DNA from: Leptolyngbya sp. FACHB-60
GTDB lineage: Bacteria; Cyanobacteriota; Cyanobacteriia; Phormidesmidales; Phormidesmidaceae
NCBI RefSeq assembly: GCF_014695775.1
Contig: NZ_JACJOX010000050.1
Coordinates: 124,001 to 188,000 of the forward strand
Length of the DNA: 64,000 nt
Reading direction: 5' to 3'
Shown here: piece by piece, positions 1 through 8,214 of the stretch
Numbering within the stretch: the first letter of the stretch is position 1
How the letters are laid out: every line of letters begins with the position of its first letter
Program-made: the position numbers and the translations under genes
Notes under the pieces: model-generated
Databases searched by the model: none
The model's input: only the letters and a program-made list of their open reading frames with translations
Told to the model about the DNA's origin: nothing

Positions 1-684
1 GCTGCCATTGAAAGCGGCGAAATCGACCTCTATCCCGAATATACCGGCACTGCGCTGCTCACCGTGCTCAAACAGCCGGTCAGCAGCGACCAGCAGGCTG
101 TCTTCGACACCGTCAAGCAGGCCTACCAGGAGCAATTTAACCTGGTGTGGCTCGACCCCTCACCCATGAACAACACCCAGGCCCTGGCTATGACCGAGGA
201 GCAGGCCGATGCCCTGGGCATTCGCACAATCTCTGACTTCGCCGCCCAGGCCAGCAACCTAACGCTGATTGGGCCACCCGAGTTTGAGGTGCGCGAAGAC
301 GGTCTACCTGGCCTACAAGCGGCCTACGGCAATTTTTCTGTCAAAGAATACAAAGCCGTTGATGCGGGCCTGCGCTACAAGGGTCTGGTGGATGGCGAGG
401 CCGACGTGGCCGTGGCCTTTGGCACCGATGGCGAAATCAGCGCCTTTAACCTGGTGGTGCTCGAAGATGACGAGGGGCTGTTTCCGCCCTACCAGGTGGC
501 ACCCATTGTCAGCCAGGCGGCGCTGGATGCCAACCCCGCGATCGCCGAGGCCCTCAACCAGGTTTCGCCCCTGCTCAACGATGAGGTCATGCGTCAGCTC
601 AACTACGAGGTGAGCGGCAACCAGCGCGAACCAGCAGATGTAGCGCGAGAATTTCTGGTCGATGCGGGCCTAGTTGCAGAATAA
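1..684 (+). CDS. Glycine betaine/choline-type ABC transporter substrate-binding protein, C-terminal part
   Basis: The frame is open from base 1, so the gene begins left of the window. The visible ~227 residues match the OpuAC/ProX-type domain that binds quaternary ammonium osmolytes in the periplasm. A YPEYTGT motif near the left edge is typical of the OpuCC/OsmF branch, and the C-terminal half contains the usual FGTDGEI and FPPYQVAPIV stretches. It ends with a TAA and is followed by a palindromic spacer and then by the cognate ATPase and permease on the same strand. The family assignment is firm; the exact substrate (betaine, choline, proline betaine) is not. Confidence 0.88.
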   Translation, partial: AAIESGEIDLYPEYTGTALLTVLKQPVSSDQQAVFDTVKQAYQEQFNLVWLDPSPMNNTQALAMTEEQADALGIRTISDFAAQASNLTLIGPPEFEVREDGLPGLQAAYGNFSVKEYKAVDAGLRYKGLVDGEADVAVAFGTDGEISAFNLVVLEDDEGLFPPYQVAPIVSQAALDANPAIAEALNQVSPLLNDEVMRQLNYEVSGNQREPADVAREFLVDAGLVAE

Positions 685-800
685 TGGCGTGGGGTATGGG
701 GTTTCGGGTTCACGGTATAAGGTTCACGGTTCTGCCTCGTACTTGCCCCGTCGCATCTTGTACTTGCCCCCTTGCCCCTTACACCTCATACCTAACGCCC
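685..800. repeat. Imperfect palindromic intergenic element
   Basis: The spacer between binding protein and ATPase is low in complexity. Its left side is G-rich (GGCGTGGGGTATGGGG, then two GGTTCACGG copies). Its right side is C-rich, and the reverse complement of its end (GGCGTTAGGTATGAGG) resembles the left end. It therefore folds as a long imperfect hairpin. It shares words with the element near 45.24 kb. I infer a dispersed non-coding repeat family; no ORF is credible here. Confidence 0.55.
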
Positions 801-801
801 C

Positions 802-1761
802 ATGAGCAACCTCCAGTTTGACGATGTTTCGCTACGGTTTGCTGGGGGTGCCCGCCCGGCGGTGAACCGGGTGACTTGCCAGGTCAACTCGGGCGAAATT
901 GTGGTGATTTTGGGGCCGTCAGGCTGCGGCAAAACCACGCTGCTCAAGATGGTTAACCGCCTCTATGAACCCACCGCAGGCAACATCTTTCTGGATGGGG
1001 TGAATATTCGCCAGCTCAAGGCGACTAAGCTGCGGCAGCAGATCGGCTACGTGATTCAGCAGTCGGGTCTGTTTCCCCACATGACGGTGGCCGACAATGT
1101 GGCGGTGGTGCCCAAACTGCTGGGCTGGCCCAAACCCCAGATTCAGGCCCGCATTGACGAGCTGCTTGACCTGGTGAAGCTATCGCCAGGGGAATTTCGC
1201 GATCGCTACCCCGCTCAGCTTTCTGGCGGGCAGCAACAGCGGGTGGGCATTGCCCGAGCCCTGGCCGGCAACCCCGCCATTATGCTAATGGATGAACCAT
1301 TTGGGGCGATCGACGCGATCACGCGCACGGCTTTGCAGGACGAGATTTTGCGCCTTCAGGGCCAGCTCAAAAAGACGATTCTGTTTGTCTCCCACGATGT
1401 GGAAGAGGCTCTGCGCCTGGCCGATCGCATTCTAATCATGCGCCTAGGCGAAGTGGTGCAGTTTGACACCCCCTTTAACCTGTTGACTCGGCCCGCCGAT
1501 GAGTTTGTACACACCCTGCTGGGGGCCGACGACATGGTGCGCCAGCTGGGTCTACTGCGGGTAAGTTCGGCCATGATGGCGCTGCCGCCCAACTACAGCA
1601 ACGGCCACAACCCCACCCTTTCCCACCTAGATAGCCTGCGGGATGCGCTGTCGCTGATTCTCAAGACCGGGGCACCAGCTCTCACCGTGCTAAAAGAGGG
1701 CAACCCGGTGGGTCTGCTCACCCTCGACCACATTCGCGAGTCGGCGGTGAACGGGCGATGA
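802..1761 (+). CDS. Osmoprotectant ABC transporter ATP-binding protein (OpuCA/ProV-like)
   Basis: This 319-residue protein would power uptake of betaine-type solutes at the cytoplasmic membrane. Visible motifs are Walker A GPSGCGKTT (~residues 38-46), the Q-loop, signature LSGGQQQR (~140-147), Walker B IMLMDEP (~159-165) and the switch histidine in FVSHD. The last ~100 residues form a shortened regulatory tail; typical ProV/OpuCA proteins carry two complete CBS repeats there, whereas this one seems to hold about one. The stop codon overlaps the start of the permease by 4 bp (ATGA), showing translational coupling. Confidence 0.93.
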   Translation: MSNLQFDDVSLRFAGGARPAVNRVTCQVNSGEIVVILGPSGCGKTTLLKMVNRLYEPTAGNIFLDGVNIRQLKATKLRQQIGYVIQQSGLFPHMTVADNVAVVPKLLGWPKPQIQARIDELLDLVKLSPGEFRDRYPAQLSGGQQQRVGIARALAGNPAIMLMDEPFGAIDAITRTALQDEILRLQGQLKKTILFVSHDVEEALRLADRILIMRLGEVVQFDTPFNLLTRPADEFVHTLLGADDMVRQLGLLRVSSAMMALPPNYSNGHNPTLSHLDSLRDALSLILKTGAPALTVLKEGNPVGLLTLDHIRESAVNGR

Positions 1762-2390
1762 GCTACCTGCTGAGCAACCCCGGCGACGTGCTGACCCTGC
1801 TGCTGCAACACCTGCGGATGACGGGGATTGCGCTGGGGATTGCGATCGCCCTCGCCGTTCCCCTTGCTCTGCTGGTCTCGCGCCTGCGCTGGCTGGCGGT
1901 GCCTGTGCTCGGCGGGCTAGGGGTGCTCTATACCATTCCCAGCCTGGCGCTGATTATCTTTTTGGTGCCGCTGTTTGGCCTCAATGCCACGTCGGTCATT
2001 GTGGCGATGGTGCTCTATACCCAGGTGATTTTGGTGCGCAACCTGACGGTGGGGCTGGCGGGCATTAACCCGGCGGTGCTAGAGGCGGCGCGGGGTATGG
2101 GTATGAGCGTGGCTCAGCGCTGGTGGCGGGTGCAAGTGCCGTTGGTGCTGCCGGTATTTTTGGCTGGGGTAAGAATTGCGGCGATTGTGGCCATTGCGAT
2201 CGCCACCATTGGAGCCAAATTTAACGCGGGCGGACTGGGCAAGCTGTTGTTCGATGGCATCCAAACCAATCGCTATGACAAAATTGTGGCGGGTGCGATC
2301 GCAGTGGCAGCCCTAGCGCTGGTGATCAACGGGCTGCTGCTGGCCCTAGAGCACTACACCCAACCCCAACGACGGTTGAAACATGAGTAA
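1758..2390 (+). CDS. Osmoprotectant ABC transporter permease (OpuCB/ProW-like)
   Basis: This 210-residue membrane protein has about six hydrophobic segments. The cytoplasmic EAA-type loop (EAARGMGMSVAQRWWRVQVPLVLP, quoted from residue ~110 only in part: EAARGMGM...PLVLP) contacts the ATPase. It overlaps the ATPase gene by 4 bp, so they are one operon. A second permease of the same family is encoded convergently at 3763-4416; OpuC-type systems commonly use two permeases, so the two probably form one heterodimeric pore. Confidence 0.92.
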   Translation: MSYLLSNPGDVLTLLLQHLRMTGIALGIAIALAVPLALLVSRLRWLAVPVLGGLGVLYTIPSLALIIFLVPLFGLNATSVIVAMVLYTQVILVRNLTVGLAGINPAVLEAARGMGMSVAQRWWRVQVPLVLPVFLAGVRIAAIVAIAIATIGAKFNAGGLGKLLFDGIQTNRYDKIVAGAIAVAALALVINGLLLALEHYTQPQRRLKHE

Positions 2391-2415
2391 GACAGCAGTT
2401 ACGGCTTAGTTACTA

Positions 2416-2451
2416 TCCGTATAATCCACCCTGAAAAGGCAATTATACGGA
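2416..2451 (+). terminator. Hairpin after the OpuCB-like permease
   Basis: Perfect 10-bp arms TCCGTATAAT / ATTATACGGA are separated by a 16-base loop, 25 bases after the permease stop. There is no U-tract, so it may be a factor-dependent terminator or mRNA end stabiliser. It could also mark the edge of the AT-rich insert that follows. Confidence 0.4.
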
Positions 2452-2599
2452 AACTGTCGGCTAATAAGTTTTATACGCACACTTCAAGCAAACATATGAA
2501 ATCATGACGAAACATCCTAAAAACGAAGAAATTAACGGAAACCAGAGAAATACTGTTGTAATAGGAAAACAGTAGATTCAACTTTTCAAAGAATTATTT

Positions 2600-3553
2600 A
2601 TGGATCGAAATGTAGATTCCGCAAAATATCGGAGCGGTTTTCAAAAATGGGTATTGAGATTAGTTGCCCCAAGCACAGTTTTTATGGCAGTAATCTTAAT
2701 CATGACAATTGGCATTCCAACTGCATGGGATATTTTTAAACATTGGAATGATATTGAAGCCAAAGCAAGGGCACAAGCTGGAATTACATTGCTACAAACA
2801 ATAGTCACCACAATAGGCGGCATAGCCATTTTTGGAAATATTGTTATAGCTCGTAGGCAGGTGGCAGCAACCCAGCAGCAAATGGTCATCACTCAAGAAC
2901 AAATCATTACGGATAGATTTTCCAAAGCAGTAGAGCAACTAGGAAGTGATCAATTAGCTGTTCGAGTAGGAGCAATTTATTCTTTAGAGAGAATTGCTAA
3001 AGATTCCATTAGAGATCATTGGACAGTGATGGAAGTATTATCATTTTTTATTCAAGATAGATGCCCTCTACGAAACGGTGATGAGGTTTCACAAAAAAAC
3101 GATGCCTTTAAAGATGTGCAAGCTGCTGTGATTGTTTTAGGAAGGCGCGATTTAAGTCAAGATCCAAAAGTCAATAATCTAGACCTGACCTATATAGAGC
3201 TTCGCTGGGTTTCTTTTGAAGAAGGAGACTTTAGAAACGCTGTTTTCTATCGCTCAAATCTCAACGGGATTAACTTTTACAAAGCAAATTTGGAGAAAGC
3301 TAACTTTTGGCAGGCAAATCTCACACGTGCAAAGTTGTTTGGAGCCGATCTAAGTCAAGCTGATCTAATAGAGACAACTTTTAGTGAGGCGGACTTAAGA
3401 AAATGCAATTTAAGAGGAGCTAAAATTAGTAGAGCTAATTTTAGCAAAGCCAAAGGTTTGACTGTGGAACAGATACAGTCAGCACAAAAATGGGAAGAAG
3501 CTGTTTACGACGAGAGTTTTCGGGTGCAATTGGGTTTAAATGTTAATAAGTAG
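2600..3553 (+). CDS. Membrane-anchored pentapeptide-repeat protein, probable captured cassette gene
   Basis: This 317-residue protein has two N-terminal membrane segments (~residues 20-42 and 62-84). A helical linker follows with a FSKAVEQLGSDQLAVRVGAIYSLERIA-type region (start FSKAVEQLG, end YSLERIA) known from many cyanobacterial pentapeptide proteins. From ~205 to 285 comes a run of A(D/N)LxxA pentapeptides that should fold as a right-handed beta-helix. Function is unknown. Base composition is clearly AT-rich against GC-rich neighbours and codon use differs, suggesting transfer. It separates two permease genes of one transporter and is followed by an attC-like hairpin. Confidence 0.9.
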   Translation: MDRNVDSAKYRSGFQKWVLRLVAPSTVFMAVILIMTIGIPTAWDIFKHWNDIEAKARAQAGITLLQTIVTTIGGIAIFGNIVIARRQVAATQQQMVITQEQIITDRFSKAVEQLGSDQLAVRVGAIYSLERIAKDSIRDHWTVMEVLSFFIQDRCPLRNGDEVSQKNDAFKDVQAAVIVLGRRDLSQDPKVNNLDLTYIELRWVSFEEGDFRNAVFYRSNLNGINFYKANLEKANFWQANLTRAKLFGADLSQADLIETTFSEADLRKCNLRGAKISRANFSKAKGLTVEQIQSAQKWEEAVYDESFRVQLGLNVNK

Positions 3554-3588
3554 AAAAATTTTGTACAACGCTTAGTTAAGCGATCTGC

Positions 3589-3674
3589 GTCTAACAACTG
3601 TGGTGCAGCGGACTGTTGCAAGCCGGTGGTGGTGTGGTAAAAGTTATTAGCAGCCGCTGACCACAAACTTATGC
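3589..3674 (+). other. Degenerate integron attC-like recombination site
   Basis: The site starts GTCTAAC (matches R'' RYYYAAC), then TGTGGTGCAGCGG pairs with CCGCTGACCACA 42 bases later with one extrahelical base, as in attC L''/L' arms. It ends CTTATGC where the consensus R' would be GTTRRRY, so two positions are off. It lies 35 bases after the AT-rich pentapeptide gene, where the attC of a gene cassette belongs. No integrase gene is in the window. The reading is inference from pattern. Confidence 0.5.
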
Positions 3675-3762
3675 ATTCGCTGCGGGTCTAGTTGTGTGAC
3701 CAAATAAAGTTATCTAAGCAGAACTTGCCTAGGGCTACTGAATTCAGAACACTAAGTTAACC

Positions 3763-4416
3763 CTAAGCCGATCGCACCCCCGGCGGCTGCGCGGCGCGCT
3801 GCACTGCGCTCAACCCCACCTCCGCCAGCAGCGCCAGCAGCGCCACCGGCACCGCCCCCACCAGCAAAATCGCCGGGTCGTAGGCGGCAAAGCCGAGCAC
3901 AATAAACGCGCCCAACCCACCCGCTCCCACAAACGCCGCCAGCGTAGCGCTAGCGATCACCTCCACCGTGGCGGTTTTGATGCCCGCAATCACCACCGGC
4001 AGCGCTAGAGGAATCTCGACCGTTTTGAGAATGTCGACAGGGGGCATTCCCATACCCGTCGCCGCCTCACGAATGGCGGGGCTAATGGTGCGAAAGGCCA
4101 CGTCAGTGCTGATGAGAATGGGCGGCATCACCAGCAGCGTCAGAGCCAGCACCGCCGACCAAAAGCTCAGCCCCAGCACGGGCACTGCCAAAAACAGCAC
4201 CGCCAGGCTAGGAATCACCCGCAGGGCATTGAAGCTGTTGAGCATGACCGTGGAGATGAGTCGCGATCGCGCACTCCACAACCCCAGCGGCAGCCCCACC
4301 AGTAGCCCGATCGCCAGAGGCACCGCTACCAGCAGCAGGTGCTGTTGCAGGGCGGTGAGGATGCGATCGCTGTTATCCAGCGCGTACTGATAGGCATTTT
4401 GCAGAGTAGACGGCAT
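3763..4416 (-). CDS. Osmoprotectant ABC transporter permease (OpuCD/ProW-like)
   Basis: About 217 residues with six hydrophobic stretches and a permease loop (REAATGMGM...EIPLALP). An in-frame TTG start lies at 4431, but the ATG at 4416 gives the usual MPSTLQ-type N-terminus and is preferred. It is on the strand opposite to its presumed partners (ATPase 802-1761, permease 1758-2390) and stands tail-to-tail with them. This suggests an inversion or insertion in this locus. Directly upstream lies a PIN toxin gene, 23 bases away. Confidence 0.88.
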   Translation of the reverse strand: MPSTLQNAYQYALDNSDRILTALQQHLLLVAVPLAIGLLVGLPLGLWSARSRLISTVMLNSFNALRVIPSLAVLFLAVPVLGLSFWSAVLALTLLVMPPILISTDVAFRTISPAIREAATGMGMPPVDILKTVEIPLALPVVIAGIKTATVEVIASATLAAFVGAGGLGAFIVLGFAAYDPAILLVGAVPVALLALLAEVGLSAVQRAAQPPGVRSA

Positions 4417-4439
4417 AGGATAATCTTGCAAAAAACGGC

Positions 4440-4820
4440 TTAATCCTCAAAAGGATTCGCTAGCCTTAGGGCTTCAATTTTTGAGAAGTCTGCTGTGTTA
4501 CGGGTAATTAGCTCTAAAGAATATTCCAGAGCAGTTGCAGCGATAATAGCATCAGGTACTTTGATCTTAAAATGCTTCCGCAACTGAATAGTTCGCTCAG
4601 CAATCTCTGATGTTAGAGGTAGCTCGACCAAGCCCGACAAAAGCTGTTTTGCCCGAGCCTCTTCCAGCTCAGATTGCTGAAAGCCTAACACTTCGATTCT
4701 AGAAATAACTGAGTAAGCGCCTTGTCCTATCAGGCCTAGTCTCAGGAGATTCTCGCCAGATTCATTGAGCTGGTTGTTGAAGTGATAAATAAAAATATTG
4801 GTATCAAAAATTAGCTGCAC
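4440..4820 (-). CDS. PIN-domain ribonuclease toxin (VapC-like)
   Basis: This 126-residue single PIN domain has the acidic residues expected to bind catalytic metal: D6 (in FDTNIF), E43 (in ISRIEV), D90 (in VPDAIIAATAL) and D111 (in TADFSKI). VapC toxins cleave specific RNAs and are neutralised by a co-expressed antitoxin. The small gene immediately upstream (4832-5092) is the likely antitoxin. The active site looks intact, so the module may be functional. Confidence 0.88.
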   Translation of the reverse strand: MQLIFDTNIFIYHFNNQLNESGENLLRLGLIGQGAYSVISRIEVLGFQQSELEEARAKQLLSGLVELPLTSEIAERTIQLRKHFKIKVPDAIIAATALEYSLELITRNTADFSKIEALRLANPFED

Positions 4821-4831
4821 CAGATCAATAC

Positions 4832-5092
4832 CTAATCACCCCAGCTTAATTTTCTTTGTCGTTCTATCTCTGCATCAATTTCTTCAACACTTGATTGCCC
4901 CCAGCTCCCTCTAGTTTCGTCCAACAATTTATTAATTTCTGAGGAATCCGCTAAGTCTTGAGCCTCTGCTGAATTTTTAAGCGAGCTTGTACGCGCATGA
5001 AGCTGACTCACCAAATAGCTGAGCAAAGTCCACTGTTCTTCTGAACTGAGCTGGGTTAGCTCACTCATCACTCGCTGTAATGATGGGCTCAT
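4832..5092 (-). CDS. Putative antitoxin of the PIN toxin
   Basis: This 86-residue, acidic, helical protein sits 11 bases upstream of the PIN toxin on the same strand, the usual antitoxin-first order. The N-terminus (LTQLSSEEQWTLLSYL) resembles small cyanobacterial antitoxin-like proteins found beside PIN genes. The C-terminal part is charged and probably disordered until it wraps the toxin. No clear DNA-binding fold can be named. The call rests mostly on size and position. Confidence 0.72.
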   Translation of the reverse strand: MSPSLQRVMSELTQLSSEEQWTLLSYLVSQLHARTSSLKNSAEAQDLADSSEINKLLDETRGSWGQSSVEEIDAEIERQRKLSWGD

Positions 5093-5149
5093 GGCTAGCC
5101 TTCTTGTTGTGGCAATGTGCTTACCTTAGATTCTAAGCTCGTAGCAGCT

Positions 5150-6217
5150 TTAAGTTGTCAGGCGCTGCTCGGTATCGCCGTCGAACCAGTGAATCGACTC
5201 GGGTGGCAACGCCAGTTTCAAATTTTCCCTGCTCCAGGCGGCATCGGCGGGTAGCAGCGCCCGCAGAGTCAGGGTGGGGTCGCCCTGCACCCGCAGGCTC
5301 ACCAGATCATGCATGCCCAGATTTTCTACTAAAAACACCTGTCCGCTGACGGTGTGGGCATCGCCCTCGCGGGGCAGCCGCAGATGCTCAGGGCGAATGC
5401 CCAGCACCACGGAGGCAGCCTGGACGCCAATGGGCAGCGGTATGCTGAAATCGCCCAGAACCACAGTGTTTCCGGTGCGGCTGAGGGTAATCAGGTTCAT
5501 CTGAGGGCTGCCGATAAAGCTGGCGACAAATCGATTGGCTGGGGTTTTGTAGATGTCGTGGGGATGGCCCAGCTGCTGCAAATAGCCATTGTTGAGCACC
5601 GCCACCTTGGTCGAAAGGGTCATGGCCTCGGTCTGGTCGTGGGTGACGTAGACAATGGGTGATTTTTGGTCGGCGAAAATCTGCTTGAGGTCGGCCCGCA
5701 CCTGCTCGCGCAGCAGAGCATCGAGGTTACTCAGGGGTTCGTCGAGCAAAAACACGTCGGGGTTGCGCACCAGGGCGCGGGCCAAAGCCACCCGCTGGCG
5801 CTGACCGCCCGAGAGCTTAGCGGGTTTGCGATCGAGCAGCGGATCGAGGCCCAGCACCCCAGAGACTTCCTGCACCCGCTTTTGAATATCGCCGGCCGGC
5901 AGATGGCGCAACTTCAGCCCCGAAGCCACGTTGTCGCGCACCGTCATGTGGGGATAGAGAGCGTAGCTCTGAAAGACCATGGCGATGTTGCGATCGCCCG
6001 GCGGCAGAGGGCTAACATCGCGATCGCCGATCATCACCTGCCCCTCCGTGGGCTGATCTAACCCCGCAATTAGCCTAAGAATGGTCGATTTACCACAGCC
6101 CGATGGCCCTACCAGGGTTAGAAACTCGTTGTCTTCCACCACCAGATTGAGCTGCTTTACCGGCACAATGTCGCGGCTGTAGGCTTTGGCAAGGTTTTGG
6201 AGTTCAAGTTTAGCCAT
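5150..6217 (-). CDS. ggtA: Sugar/compatible-solute ABC transporter ATP-binding protein (GgtA/MalK/UgpC-like)
   Basis: About 355 residues. Walker A GPSGCGKST, signature LSGGQRQR, Walker B VFLLDEP and switch VTHDQ are present, followed by a C-terminal TOBE/MalK regulatory domain with the VLGIRPEHL motif. The ATG at 6217 (MAKLELQNLAK) is chosen: the upstream open frame to 6313 only translates a low-complexity proline-rich repeat. It lies downstream of two permeases and a binding protein on the same strand, completing a GgtBCDA-type system for glucosylglycerol, sucrose or trehalose. The symbol is by family and context; substrate is unproven. Confidence 0.9.
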   Translation of the reverse strand: MAKLELQNLAKAYSRDIVPVKQLNLVVEDNEFLTLVGPSGCGKSTILRLIAGLDQPTEGQVMIGDRDVSPLPPGDRNIAMVFQSYALYPHMTVRDNVASGLKLRHLPAGDIQKRVQEVSGVLGLDPLLDRKPAKLSGGQRQRVALARALVRNPDVFLLDEPLSNLDALLREQVRADLKQIFADQKSPIVYVTHDQTEAMTLSTKVAVLNNGYLQQLGHPHDIYKTPANRFVASFIGSPQMNLITLSRTGNTVVLGDFSIPLPIGVQAASVVLGIRPEHLRLPREGDAHTVSGQVFLVENLGMHDLVSLRVQGDPTLTLRALLPADAAWSRENLKLALPPESIHWFDGDTEQRLTT

Positions 6218-6252
6218 GGTCTTTGGGGAGGTAGGTGGGTGGGGGAGTGGGG

Positions 6253-6346
6253 GGGTAGGGGAGTTTTGAGTGCTCAGTTTTGAGCTTTGAGTTGGGAAAC
6301 TTTTATGGCTCATTCAAAACTTAAAACTCAAAACTTTTCCCTACCC
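6253..6346. repeat. Imperfect inverted-repeat element between ggtD and ggtA
   Basis: The left arm starts GGGTAGGGGAGTTTTGAG and the right arm ends CAAAACTTTTCCCTACCC; the ~30-base arms are imperfect reverse complements. A G-rich tract (GGTGGGTGGGGGAG) precedes it from 6224. The element covers the permease stop codon, so it also forms the end of that gene. It is of the same type as the spacers at 685-800 and 45234-45314. Confidence 0.65.
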
Positions 6347-7225
6347 TTTCACAGAGCCAGAGGTGAGGCCTTGCACAATGCGGCGCTGGAAGAACAGCAC
6401 CAGCAGCACCAGGGGCAGGGTGCCGACTACGGTGGCGGCGGCCAAGGGGCCGTAGGGCACTTCAAACAGCGTGGTGCCACCAAGCTGGGCAGCGGCGACG
6501 GGGATGGTTTTCATGCTCTCACGGGTCATAAAGGTGAGGGCAAACAGGTACTCATTCCAGGCAAAGATAAAGGCCAAAATGCCGGTGGTGACTAGGGCGG
6601 GCAGGGTCATGGGCAGCACGATGCGCCAGAGCATTTGCACCGTGTTGTAGCCATCCACGCGGGCCGAGTCTTCCAGGTCTTTGGGCAGCTGCTGAAAAAA
6701 GCTGCGCATGACCAAAATCGTCAGGGGCAGGTTGATGGCAGTGTAGGGAATAATCAGCGCTAGATAGTTGTTGGCCAGGCCAAAGGCCCGCACGAGTTCG
6801 AGTAGGCCCAGGAACAGCAGAATGTAGGGAAACAGAGTCACCACCAGCACGATCGCTAAAATCACCTGCTCACCCGGAATCCGCAGACGGGCCAGGGCGT
6901 AGGCCGCCGGAGACCCCAGCGCCAGACACAGCACCGTGGAGACGATCGCCACCAGAGCGCTGTTGAACATATAGATGTGGAACTGGTTGAGCCGAAACAA
7001 GTCCAGATAGTGGGTCAAGGTGAGCTGGTTAAACCCCGGCAAGTAGACCACCGGGGTCTGGGTGATGGCCGCATTGGTCTTGAACGATGTCAGCACCTGC
7101 CATAGCACCGGGGCAAGGCTAAAGATGACGGTAAATGCGATCGCTAGCCCTAGCAGCACCCGCCCCCAGGGAATACCGCGATCGGGGGTCTGGGGAGGGG
7201 CGGTAGTTTGAGGGACAGTAGTCAT
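6341..7225 (-). CDS. ggtD: Sugar ABC transporter permease (GgtD/MalG-like)
   Basis: 294 residues with six membrane segments and a long N-terminal cytoplasmic/periplasmic lead. The MalG-type EAA loop is visible (DSARVDGYNTVQMLWRIVLP). This subunit pairs with the MalF-like permease encoded upstream (7315-8214) to form the translocation pore. The ATG at 7225 is followed by a proline-rich N-terminus that is normal for this branch. The last codons run into the palindromic element at 6253-6346. Confidence 0.9.
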   Translation of the reverse strand: MTTVPQTTAPPQTPDRGIPWGRVLLGLAIAFTVIFSLAPVLWQVLTSFKTNAAITQTPVVYLPGFNQLTLTHYLDLFRLNQFHIYMFNSALVAIVSTVLCLALGSPAAYALARLRIPGEQVILAIVLVVTLFPYILLFLGLLELVRAFGLANNYLALIIPYTAINLPLTILVMRSFFQQLPKDLEDSARVDGYNTVQMLWRIVLPMTLPALVTTGILAFIFAWNEYLFALTFMTRESMKTIPVAAAQLGGTTLFEVPYGPLAAATVVGTLPLVLLVLFFQRRIVQGLTSGSVKG

Positions 7226-7235
7226 GAGTAGGGGG

Positions 7236-7275
7236 ATGGGTAGGGGGTGGATGGGTAGGGGGTGGATGGGTAGGG
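7236..7275. repeat. Tandem 15-bp G-rich repeat
   Basis: The unit ATGGGTAGGGGGTGG occurs 2.67 times in perfect head-to-tail order in the spacer between the two permease genes. A C-rich counterpart built of CCCATCCACC words fills the other spacer (8222-8269). No gene is present. Confidence 0.85.
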
Positions 7276-7314
7276 CAGACCAACGTATCTACTCCTAGGG
7301 GAAGTCGACCAAAG

Positions 7315-8214
7315 TTACTCGGTTTTGGCCCGCAGGCGAGAGATATATAGCCAGCTCAGAGCCACCACCGCCACCAGCACCAAAAATGTCACGGTCACGA
7401 GGGCGGCTCCATAGCCAAAGTCTAAATAGCGCATCACGGCGGCGTAGATATAGATCGATACTGTCTCTGTGGCACCGCCGGGGCCGCCGCCGGTCATCAC
7501 CTGAATCAGGTCAAAAATGCCAAAGGACTGGGCAAAGCGAAAAAGCATGGCAATCACAATCTGCGGCGCAATCAGCGGCAGCGTAATTTGCCGAAAGCTC
7601 TGCCAAGGGCTAGCTCCATCCAGAGCGTGAGCCTCGTATAGATCTTGAGAAATCGACTGAAGCCCCGCCAACAGTAAAATCGCCACAAAAGATGTCGTCT
7701 TCCAGACATCGGCGGCGATCACCGCCACCATGGCCCAAAAGGGTTCTCCTAGCCAGTTCACCGGGTTGTCGATCAGATGCGATCGCATCAGCATGTCATT
7801 CCAAACGCCGAACTCGGTATTAAAAATCCAGCGCCAGGCCAGGGCAATTAAGGCGGTGGGCAACGCCCAGGGGAGAATGGCGATCGTCCGCGCCAGGCCC
7901 CGACCGCGAAAGGCTTGATCAAGGGCCAGGGCAATGATCAACCCCAACCCCAGCTCAAAGACCAGCGTAAACAGGGTGAACACAGCCGTATTCCGCATGC
8001 TCTGCCAGAAACGACCATCTCCCACCATCAACCCATAGTTGTCTAGGCCGCTAAACACCGGCTCTAGATTGGTGCTGAGGTTTTCGGTAAAAAAGCTCAG
8101 CCAAAAGGCCCGCAAAATCGGAAAGGCATACACCAGCAGCAACACCAGCAGCGCTGGCAATATCAACAGCCACCCCGTCCGCTGTTCCCGCTGCCGAATA
8201 TAGTCCTTACTCAC
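7315..8214 (-). CDS. ggtC: Sugar ABC transporter permease (GgtC/MalF-like)
   Basis: 299 residues with six predicted membrane segments. The permease loop (EAHALDGASPWQSFRQITLP) is the site that engages the ATPase. It starts with GTG at 8214 (MSKDYIRQREQ). Order on this strand is binding protein, this permease, second permease, ATPase, the typical arrangement of carbohydrate-uptake family 1 systems. It should form a heterodimer with the 6341-7225 product. Confidence 0.9.
   Translation of the reverse strand: MSKDYIRQREQRTGWLLILPALLVLLLVYAFPILRAFWLSFFTENLSTNLEPVFSGLDNYGLMVGDGRFWQSMRNTAVFTLFTLVFELGLGLIIALALDQAFRGRGLARTIAILPWALPTALIALAWRWIFNTEFGVWNDMLMRSHLIDNPVNWLGEPFWAMVAVIAADVWKTTSFVAILLLAGLQSISQDLYEAHALDGASPWQSFRQITLPLIAPQIVIAMLFRFAQSFGIFDLIQVMTGGGPGGATETVSIYIYAAVMRYLDFGYGAALVTVTFLVLVAVVALSWLYISRLRAKTE

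Noticed and set aside
2504-2575. Possible 23-residue ORF before the pentapeptide gene
   Set aside because: Too short, no ribosome-binding site and no resemblance to a known small protein; it could be an AT-rich chance frame.
6217-6313. 32-residue N-terminal extension of the GgtA-like ATPase
   Set aside because: It only translates the G-rich spacer repeat on the minus strand; the ATG at 6217 gives the normal family start.
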